Positions 1 to 6,149 of a stretch of 34,695 nt of DNA are shown piece by piece. A program made the position numbers and the translations under genes. The DNA lies in contig JAFUXE010000035.1 of assembly GCA_017477205.1 (NCBI GenBank), positions 1 through 34,695 of the forward strand. The letters are read 5' to 3'. Source of the DNA: Alloprevotella sp. GTDB lineage: Bacteria > Bacteroidota > Bacteroidia > Bacteroidales > Bacteroidaceae. Within the stretch, counting starts at the first letter, position 1; every line of letters begins with the position of its first letter. The notes under the pieces are model-generated. The model saw only the letters and a list, made by a program, of their open reading frames with translations, was not told the DNA's origin and searched no databases.

Positions 1-17
1 ATGCAGTAGATTTCTAC

Positions 18-25
18 TATATTTG
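18..25 (+). promoter_or_regulatory. possible Bacteroidetes -7 promoter box
   Basis: The sequence TATATTTG matches the Bacteroidetes sigma-ABfr -7 consensus TAnnTTTG exactly. It is preceded by the small dyad AGTAGA-TT-TCTACT. No -33 element can be judged because the window starts just upstream. Transcription would run into the inverted repeat at 35-104 and, much further on, the alpha-galactosidase gene. A 33-codon frame starting at 43 behind GGAG is possible but has no recognisable product. This is a motif match only. Confidence 0.35.
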
Positions 26-34
26 CAGTGTTCA

Positions 35-104
35 TAGGAGTGATGAGTTTGTTTGTAAGTATTTGTTTATCATATGTAAAGTTACAAATAAATTCTCACT
101 CCTA
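35..104. repeat. imperfect inverted repeat, hairpin-forming
   Basis: The arms 35-58 and 82-104 are near-perfect reverse complements. The outer 9 bp (TAGGAGTGA / TCACTCCTA) are exact and the inner parts (GTTTGTAA / TTACAAAT) are mostly matched, around a 23-nt AT-rich loop. The surrounding 1-150 segment is far more AT-rich than the genes beside it. It could be a leader hairpin downstream of the 18-25 promoter motif, a terminator of a gene left of the window, or a remnant of a mobile element. No coding gene is supported in 1-375. Confidence 0.5.
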
Positions 105-345
105 CAACTTTTTCAACAACTTTCTTACACCGAACTCACGTTAATCAAAAAGGCAAAAAAACACCATAGGGAAATTGAAAGTTGCCCAACGGTCTTCGAG
201 CCATGTGGAACAGATTAGTCCGAAGGGGCGAAGTTACCACTGGCGGACGTAAACTTTTGTGGCTGGGAGGTGATGTGTAAGGAGGGAAAAAAACAGTTTT
301 CATTTTTTTAACCTCTGGCTGCACGTCCATGCTGCGGGGAATGCG

Positions 346-353
346 TATTTTTG
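346..353 (+). promoter_or_regulatory. probable -7 box of the alpha-galactosidase gene
   Basis: TATTTTTG fits TAnnTTTG and ends 22 bp before the ATG at 376, which would give a very short leader. A convincing TTG -33 box at the usual 19-21 bp spacing was not seen. The leader contains the purine-rich stretch AGAAGAAGAA just before the ATG. Confidence 0.4.
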
Positions 354-375
354 CGTCCTCATAGCAGAAGAAGAA

Positions 376-2130
376 ATGAAAAGAATCCTGTTGCAATCCA
401 TCCTCCCTGCCGCCCTGCTGGCCTGTGCCGGCACGGCGGCAGCGCAGGAGCTGCCCACGATGGGCTGGAGCTCCTGGAACACCTACGGCGTGAACATCAG
501 CGACGCCCTCATCCGCCGCCAGGCTGACGCTATGGTGGAGAAGGGGCTGAGCGCCGCCGGCTACAAGTACATCAACATCGACGACGGCTTCTTCGGCGGC
601 CGCAACACGGCGACGGGGGAGCTCCTCGTCCACCCCACGCGCTTCCCCAACGGCCTGAAGCCCGTGGCGGACTACATCCACTCCCGGGGCCTCAAGGCGG
701 GCATCTACAGCGACGCGGGGGCCAACACGTGCGGCAACTACTGGGCGCACGACGGGCTGGCCGTGAACGTCGGCCTCTACGGCTACGACCAGCGCGACAT
801 CGACTTCTACTTCAAGGACTGCGGCTTCGACTTCATCAAGGTGGACTTCTGCGGAGGCATGGCGGGCAACAACTCCCAGAACCTCATCCTCGACCCGCAG
901 GAGCGCTACACGGCCATCGCCGAGGCCATGAGGCGCACGGGCCGCAACGACATACGCCTGAACGTGTGCCGCTGGAACTATCCCGGCACCTGGGTGCACG
1001 ACGTGGCCCTCTCCTGGCGCACGACGGCCGACATCTACGACGGCTGGCAGTCCGTCAAGGACATCATCGCCGAGAACCTCTACCTCTCCGCCTACTGCTA
1101 CGACGGCCACTACAACGACATGGACATGCTCGAGGTGGGGCGCTCCATGACGGCGGAGGAGGACAGGACGCACTTCGGCCTCTGGTGCATCATGGCCTCG
1201 CCCCTGCTCATCGGCTGCGACCTGGAGAACATCAAGGACGAAACGCTGGCCCTCGTGACGAATCCGGAGCTCATCGCCCTGAACCAGGACCCCTTGCAGC
1301 TGCAGGCTTACGTGGCGGGCTACGTCAGCGGCTGCTACCTGCTCGTGAAGGACGTGGAGGTGCCGGGCGGCAAGCGCCGCGCCTTTGCGGTCTATAATCC
1401 CGGCTCGACGCGCCGCAGCGTCAGCGTGAACCTCGCCAGCCTTGACCTGCAGGGCCAGGTGAAGCTCCGCGACCTCTTCGAGCGCGAGGACCTCGGAACC
1501 TTCGAGGGGACGTACACGGTTTCCGTTCCCGCCCACGGCACGCGCATCTACATGGCCGAGGCCGCGTCGCGCACCGAGCGCAGGCGCTACGAGGCCGAGG
1601 CGGGCTACATCAGCGACTATCAGGAACTCGTCAACAACCAGTCGGCCGGAACGGGCGTCTATACCGCCTCCGGCAGCTGCTCCGGCGGCTTCAAGGCCTC
1701 ATGGCTCGGCGGGCGCGAGGAGAACGACCTCCTCTGGCGCGACGTTTACAGCGTGGGCGGCGGCGACTACGAGCTCACCATCGCCTACCTCAGCGCAGAG
1801 GACCGCGGGATCACGGTCAGCGTCAACGGCGAGGACGTGCAGAGCCTCACGCTCAACTCCGGCAGCTGGACCCGCGCGGCCACCGGGACGCTCACCGTAC
1901 GCCTGCGCCCGGGCCGCAACACGCTGCGCCTCCACAATGCCTCCGGATGGATGCCCGACGTTGACTACGTGGACCTCGTACCTGTCACCCCTGACGGCGT
2001 ACAGCCTCCCGTCGTCCTCCCGTCCTCCGGCTCCGCGCCGTGCAGCTACGGCCTTGACGGACGCCCCGCCACTGCCGCCAGCCTCGTCACCATCGCCGGG
2101 GGGCGCAAGCAGCTTGGCAAGGCGAGATAA
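376..2130 (+). CDS. secreted GH27 alpha-galactosidase with C-terminal CBM35/6-like domain
   Basis: The 584-aa protein starts with a signal peptide (cleavage likely near AAA-QE, residues 21-25; an LLAC sequence at 14-17 makes a lipoprotein possible). The GH27 (beta/alpha)8 barrel begins with GWSSWN at residues 30-35. The catalytic nucleophile should be D157 in KVDFC and the acid/base D250 in YNDMDML, by analogy with D170 and D231 of human alpha-galactosidase A. A beta-sandwich domain starting RYEAEAGY (about 404-545) resembles carbohydrate-binding families 6/35. The last 27 residues (YGLDGRP... to the end) resemble the short C-terminal tail of Prevotella secreted proteins and recur in the M6 protease at 19126-20961. 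Expected role is release of terminal alpha-galactose from galactosides or galactomannans in the periplasm or at the surface. No polysaccharide-utilisation genes (SusC/SusD) are visible beside it. Confidence 0.93.
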   Translation: MKRILLQSILPAALLACAGTAAAQELPTMGWSSWNTYGVNISDALIRRQADAMVEKGLSAAGYKYINIDDGFFGGRNTATGELLVHPTRFPNGLKPVADYIHSRGLKAGIYSDAGANTCGNYWAHDGLAVNVGLYGYDQRDIDFYFKDCGFDFIKVDFCGGMAGNNSQNLILDPQERYTAIAEAMRRTGRNDIRLNVCRWNYPGTWVHDVALSWRTTADIYDGWQSVKDIIAENLYLSAYCYDGHYNDMDMLEVGRSMTAEEDRTHFGLWCIMASPLLIGCDLENIKDETLALVTNPELIALNQDPLQLQAYVAGYVSGCYLLVKDVEVPGGKRRAFAVYNPGSTRRSVSVNLASLDLQGQVKLRDLFEREDLGTFEGTYTVSVPAHGTRIYMAEAASRTERRRYEAEAGYISDYQELVNNQSAGTGVYTASGSCSGGFKASWLGGREENDLLWRDVYSVGGGDYELTIAYLSAEDRGITVSVNGEDVQSLTLNSGSWTRAATGTLTVRLRPGRNTLRLHNASGWMPDVDYVDLVPVTPDGVQPPVVLPSSGSAPCSYGLDGRPATAASLVTIAGGRKQLGKAR

Positions 2131-2203
2131 GCCCCGGGCCGGAACATATCCTGCATTTACAAGAACATACCTAAATATATAAAAAAAAGACAAATAAGGA
2201 AAT

Positions 2204-4657
2204 ATGACGAACACTCTGAAAAAGACATTCGCGCTTGCCGCGTGTATCCTCTCCTTTACTGCTATGACGGCGCAGCGCGCCTATACCGTTACGGGCGTGC
2301 TGCAGGACTCTGCGAGTGGTGCGCCGGACGCTTATACGACGGTGCGCCTCATGCCCGAGGGCAAGCAGCAGGTGCTGGCCGTCTGCGCCAGCGACGAGCA
2401 GGGACGCTTTACGCTCCGCTACAACAAGGAGGGCAGCTATCAGCTCCAGACGTTGGGACTGGGAAGGCAGCCCGTGGTGCGTAAGCTGACGCTGGGCGCG
2501 GAGACGGCGATGGACCTGGGCGTAATCCTGACGCAGGAGACATCGACGGAGCTGGGAGCGGCCACGGTGGTGGCGGCGGCGCCGATCGTGACGAGCCAGA
2601 TAGACCGCCTGTCGTACAGCATGGCCGACGACCCGGACGCGCAGGCGAACACGATGATAGAGATGCTGCGAAAGGTGCCCCTCGTCACCGTTGACGGGCA
2701 GGACAACATCACCATCAACGGCAAGAGTGACTTCAAGATATACGTCAACGGCAAACCCAACAAGATGATGAGCGACAACGCCAGCATCGTGCTGAAAAGC
2801 TTCCCGGCCAGCGTGGTGAAGAAGGTGGAGGTCATCACGGACCCGGGCGCGAAGTACGACGCTGAGGGCGTGAGCGGCATCCTGAACATCGTGACGGCGA
2901 CGGAGGCCGAGACCAGCGGCTACACCGTGACGCCGAACCTCCGCATGAGCAGCCGCGACATGGGCGGCAACCTCTTTGCCATGACGCAGGTGGGCAAGCT
3001 GACGCTCTCCCTGAACGGAGGCGTGCACAAGCAGTTCATGTCGCGCACGACGACGGAGGCCGAGCGTGAAATCTTTGCCGACCCCGTGAACCACCTCACG
3101 CAAGGAAAGAGTGAGGGCAAGAACGGCGGCACCTTTGCCTTCGGAGGCCTGGAGGCCAGCTACGAGTTCTCGAAAAAGGACTTGCTCAGCGCCAGCGCCG
3201 ACATGTTCATCGGACGCCCGAAGAATAACAACATGAGCTTCACGGAGATGCTGGACGCAAACGGAGCACGCGTGTTCTCATATCGTGAAGAGGCACACGG
3301 GAGGCAACGTTTTCACGGCGTGAACACGAGCGTGGACTATCAGCACCAGTTTGCCCGCGAGGACCAGAACCTGACGCTGTCCTACCGCTTCAGCTCCAGC
3401 CGCCGCGACGACCGCACGACGAACTACTATTCGGACCTTGAGAACCTGCCCTTCGAACTGAAGGACCTGAAGACGGACCCCGACGGCAAGACGCAGGAGC
3501 ACACGGCGCAGGCGGACTTCACGACGCCCTTCGCAAAGTACCACACGCTGTCCGTGGGCGCGAAGTACATCTACCGCCTCAACCGCTCGGACAACCGTGA
3601 GCTGGCGCGCGCGGCGGGCACGCAGGACGACTTCCTGCTGGACACGGACCTGAGCCTGCTCTACCGCCATCGCAACGACATCGCTTCGGGTTATGCGGAG
3701 TACATGTTCAAACTTGCGAAGTTCTCGGCACGTGCGGGTATGCGCTTTGAGAGCAGCCACATCAAGGTGACCTATCCCGGCAGCACGACGCACGAGCCGT
3801 TCTCCACGACGCTGAACGACCTGGTGCCCAGCCTCAACGTGGCCTACAACCTGAAGCCCACGATGATGCTGCGCGCAAACTACAATACGCGCATCGGTCG
3901 CCCCGACATCACCTACCTCTCGCCCTACGTGAACCACGCCTCGCCGCTCTCCATCAGCTATGGCAGCCCGAACCTCACGAGCGAGAAGGCGCACAACTTC
4001 GAGCTGAACTTTTCGAACTTCACGCAGCTGTTCAGCGTGAACCTCTCCGCCAGCTACGCCACGTCCGTCACGGGCCTGACGCAGTACTCCTTTGTGAGGG
4101 ACGGCGTGCAACACACCACGTACGGCAACTTCCTGCACTCGAAAGTGCTTGATTTCAATGCCTTCGTAAACATGATGCTCTCCCCGAAGACCACCTTCAT
4201 GCTCAACGGCGAGTTCGGCTACAGCGACTTCAAGTCCTATCGCACGGGCGACCACAACTACGGTTTCGACGGGCGCATCTTCGCCATGCTGCGCCAGGAG
4301 CTCCCCTGGAAGGTGAAGATGAACCTGGGCGGCGGCTACAACTGGCCGCACGTCAACCTGCAAGGCTCCGGCGAGAAGTTCTACTTCTACTTCGGAAGCC
4401 TCAGCAAGTCGTTCCTCAAGGACGACCGCCTCGCCGTCGAGATTCACGCTTTCAATATCTTCAAGCCCAGCCGCACGTTCCGCAGCGTGACGGAGACCGC
4501 AGACTTCCGCAGCTCAAGCGCCTTCACGATGCACCACCTGGGACGCTGCGGCATAGGCCTCTCTTGGCGCTTCGGCTCCCTGAAAGCCTCTGTCAAGAAG
4601 GCTGCACGCACCATCGAGAACGACGACGTGCAGACGAACTCCTCATCCTCCTCGTAG
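2204..4657 (+). CDS. TonB-receptor-like outer-membrane beta-barrel protein (OMP_b-brl_3 family)
   Basis: The 817-aa protein has a signal peptide ending near MTAQ (residue 23). A CarboxypepD_reg-like beta-sandwich follows (VTGVLQDSASG, about 29-110), then a plug-like domain (VPLVTVDGQDNITINGK and KKVEVITDPGAKYDAEGVSG, about 155-235), then a long barrel of alternating aromatic strands to about residue 795. This architecture is the Bacteroidetes 'outer membrane beta-barrel family protein', related to TonB-dependent receptors; its substrate is unknown. The last barrel strand (GIGLSWRFG) is followed by a polar tail ending in a serine run. Directly after the TAG stop the same frame continues for 22 Gly/Thr/Ala-rich codons to a second TAG at 4724-4726, so the tail may have been shortened by a nonsense mutation. 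It lies 73 bp after the alpha-galactosidase gene, with which it may be co-transcribed. Confidence 0.9.
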   Translation: MTNTLKKTFALAACILSFTAMTAQRAYTVTGVLQDSASGAPDAYTTVRLMPEGKQQVLAVCASDEQGRFTLRYNKEGSYQLQTLGLGRQPVVRKLTLGAETAMDLGVILTQETSTELGAATVVAAAPIVTSQIDRLSYSMADDPDAQANTMIEMLRKVPLVTVDGQDNITINGKSDFKIYVNGKPNKMMSDNASIVLKSFPASVVKKVEVITDPGAKYDAEGVSGILNIVTATEAETSGYTVTPNLRMSSRDMGGNLFAMTQVGKLTLSLNGGVHKQFMSRTTTEAEREIFADPVNHLTQGKSEGKNGGTFAFGGLEASYEFSKKDLLSASADMFIGRPKNNNMSFTEMLDANGARVFSYREEAHGRQRFHGVNTSVDYQHQFAREDQNLTLSYRFSSSRRDDRTTNYYSDLENLPFELKDLKTDPDGKTQEHTAQADFTTPFAKYHTLSVGAKYIYRLNRSDNRELARAAGTQDDFLLDTDLSLLYRHRNDIASGYAEYMFKLAKFSARAGMRFESSHIKVTYPGSTTHEPFSTTLNDLVPSLNVAYNLKPTMMLRANYNTRIGRPDITYLSPYVNHASPLSISYGSPNLTSEKAHNFELNFSNFTQLFSVNLSASYATSVTGLTQYSFVRDGVQHTTYGNFLHSKVLDFNAFVNMMLSPKTTFMLNGEFGYSDFKSYRTGDHNYGFDGRIFAMLRQELPWKVKMNLGGGYNWPHVNLQGSGEKFYFYFGSLSKSFLKDDRLAVEIHAFNIFKPSRTFRSVTETADFRSSSAFTMHHLGRCGIGLSWRFGSLKASVKKAARTIENDDVQTNSSSSS

Positions 4658-4764
4658 GGCGGCACCACAACGGGTACCGGAACGGGCACTTCCGCTACGG
4701 GAGCCGCTGGGGGCATGGGGATGTAGTTTTCTCTCCCGTGCCTTTCGGCATGAAAGGATATAAA

Positions 4765-4797
4765 GAAAGGGGCTATGCGGAAATGCATGCCCCTTTC
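4765..4797. terminator. bidirectional terminator hairpin between convergent genes
   Basis: GAAAGGGGC (4765-4773) pairs with GCCCCTTTC (4789-4797). On the minus strand it is followed by a T-rich stretch. It lies between the stop of the outer-membrane protein and the stop of the lipoprotein gene, so it can serve both. A smaller hairpin, CCTTTC-GGCAT-GAAAGG, sits just left of it at 4741-4757. Confidence 0.7.
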
Positions 4798-4816
4798 TGC
4801 GTGTTATCAAAAGTGT

Positions 4817-5332
4817 TTATTTCACCTTCACGGAAGCGAGTACGGCCGCCAGGGTGGCGTCGTCAACGGCTACGTTCCACGTGTTTGCGCTGATGAAGTT
4901 GTCGTCGTCAATCTTCTTGAAGGCTTCCACGTGGCCGTCGCTCTGGAATACGAGGAAGGTATTGTCGCCAAAGGTCTTCTCGCCGAGCTTTTCCGTGCGA
5001 TCGGCTTTTTCCTCGTTTTCAATAGTTGTGGTCCATGTGCTGAAGCGTGCGTCAACTTTAATCTGGGCATCCTTCGTGTGGTCGTCGCCTACGCCGATGC
5101 GAACATAGTCTCCCCTTACCTGCAGCACCTTCCAGCCTGCGGGAACGTCCACGCTGAACTTCTCGCACTCGAACGTGCAGGGGCCTTCGGAGCCTTCGCC
5201 TACCTCGCCCGTCTGGGCTGCAGCTTCGGGATTCTCGCTCTCAGCGGGGGCTGCGTTGTTGTCAGTCTTGCTGTTGCAGGATGCAAATGCAAAGGCAGCG
5301 GCGGCTGCCATCATGAAAATGACTTTCTTCAT
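4817..5332 (-). CDS. small hypothetical lipoprotein
   Basis: The 171-aa protein has a short signal sequence ending in the lipobox FASC (Cys at about residue 18), then an acidic Glu/Ala/Asn-rich linker to about residue 48. A globular domain (about 50-171) starts CTFECEKFSVDVPAGW and has an alternating beta pattern. A 'FSVDVPAGWKV' opening is common in small periplasmic or lipid-anchored domains of unknown function, and I do not recognise a specific family. Its ATG overlaps the TGA of the B3/4 gene, but a good -7 box at 5375-5382 suggests it has its own promoter. Confidence 0.85.
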   Translation of the reverse strand: MKKVIFMMAAAAAFAFASCNSKTDNNAAPAESENPEAAAQTGEVGEGSEGPCTFECEKFSVDVPAGWKVLQVRGDYVRIGVGDDHTKDAQIKVDARFSTWTTTIENEEKADRTEKLGEKTFGDNTFLVFQSDGHVEAFKKIDDDNFISANTWNVAVDDATLAAVLASVKVK

Positions 5333-6081
5333 ACTTGTCTTGTTTTAATTGGTTGGTAAAGTAAATTCCGGGGACAAAGATAAGGAATGTTTTGAATTAC
5401 TGCTACTTTTCTATGCCTTTTTTGCAATATCTCCTCGTCCTGCGCGCAGGCGTAGCTTCGCAGCAGGCTTAGGGCATACTGGACGGCCTCGTCCACACGC
5501 CCGGCGTTGCCGTCGTAGCCATTGATGATGATGAGCACGCGGGTGGTGTCGGCAGAGCATTGTGTGCGCACGTGGTCGCTCGTGGGCGTTGCGAAACCTC
5601 CCGTTTCATCGCGGAATACGGGCATCCGGTGGATGTTCAGCGGGCCGCGTCCGATGGCCTCGTAGGCTTCTCCCTCGCGCCCGATGCCCAGCGTGATGCT
5701 CTCGCCCGAGATTTTGTCGCGGTCCACGACGGCTACGGTGTAGCCCGAACGCATCGAGACGGCGTTGCCAAGGTCCACGAGCGTGTCGATGCTGTAGAGG
5801 TCTTTCCCTTGCAGCACGCGTCGGCAGAGCTGTTCGCAGGCGGGACGATAGCGACTGGGGTCCTTGCCCGCCGCGCGGTAGGCGGCTCGCGTTTCGCGTA
5901 TGCCGTCGCGCTCCTTGACGGTCGTGGGGTCATAGTGGGTGCGCAGCTCTTGCGTGAGGCGTGCGATTTCCTCCCACAGCGCCTCGGACGTGGGAGAGTT
6001 CTGTACGCGGGCCTCGATGAAGGCGCCGCAATACTGCGGCGCGATGCCGCGAAGTTCTTCTGAAATGTTTACGTGTATCAT
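5329..6081 (-). CDS. B3/4 (PheRS beta-like) tRNA-editing domain protein, 3' end probably frameshifted
   Basis: The 250-aa protein matches free-standing B3/4-domain proteins, which resemble the editing module of phenylalanyl-tRNA synthetase beta. The core runs from about residue 60 to 215 and includes LVDLGNAVSMRSGYTVAVVD and ITLGIGREGEAYEAIGRG. Such proteins are thought to hydrolyse mischarged tRNA, which is a family inference. The domain ends near SLLRSYACAQDEEILQ. The following 29 residues are encoded by AT-rich DNA holding the neighbour's promoter. The minus strand has a run of six A at 5418-5423; one extra A would put a TAG at 5411-5413, giving an end of ...EEILQKKA. I infer that the true gene ends at about 5411 and that the longer reading results from a one-base deletion or a sequence error. 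Confidence 0.85.
   Translation of the reverse strand: MIHVNISEELRGIAPQYCGAFIEARVQNSPTSEALWEEIARLTQELRTHYDPTTVKERDGIRETRAAYRAAGKDPSRYRPACEQLCRRVLQGKDLYSIDTLVDLGNAVSMRSGYTVAVVDRDKISGESITLGIGREGEAYEAIGRGPLNIHRMPVFRDETGGFATPTSDHVRTQCSADTTRVLIIINGYDGNAGRVDEAVQYALSLLRSYACAQDEEILQKRHRKVAVIQNIPYLCPRNLLYQPIKTRQV
5375..5382 (-). promoter_or_regulatory. -7 box of the lipoprotein gene
   Basis: On the minus strand TATCTTTG matches TAnnTTTG exactly and lies 42 bp before the lipoprotein ATG. The region around it (5333-5420) is AT-rich like other intergenic DNA here, although the upstream reading frame formally runs through it. No clear -33 TTG was found at 19-21 bp. Confidence 0.55.
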
Positions 6082-6103
6082 GTTTTATATTTTATGTCGT
6101 TAA

Positions 6104-6149
6104 AACCCAAGACCCCAAGAACCTAAAAACCCAAAAACCCAAAAAACCT
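6104..6149 (-). repeat. G-tract repeat (GGGTTTTT-like) between addB and the B3/4 gene
   Basis: On the minus strand, directly after the stop of the AddB-like gene, there are repeated GGGTTTTT, GGGTCTT and GGTTCTT units: G-runs of 2-4 separated by T-rich loops. At least four runs of three or more G could form an intramolecular G-quadruplex. The DNA is low complexity and no gene is supported. Confidence 0.55.

Noticed and set aside
1..30. Resemblance of AGTAGATTTCTACT and following bases to a Cas12a-type CRISPR repeat stem
   Set aside because: Only one copy, no spacers and no cas genes. The dyad is more simply a promoter-proximal palindrome.
145..1536. Long open antisense frame (463 codons) opposite the alpha-galactosidase gene
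   Set aside because: Third-position GC bias of the sense gene leaves the antisense frame open. Its product is Val/Ala/Arg/His-rich without any domain, and the sense strand is a clear GH27 enzyme.
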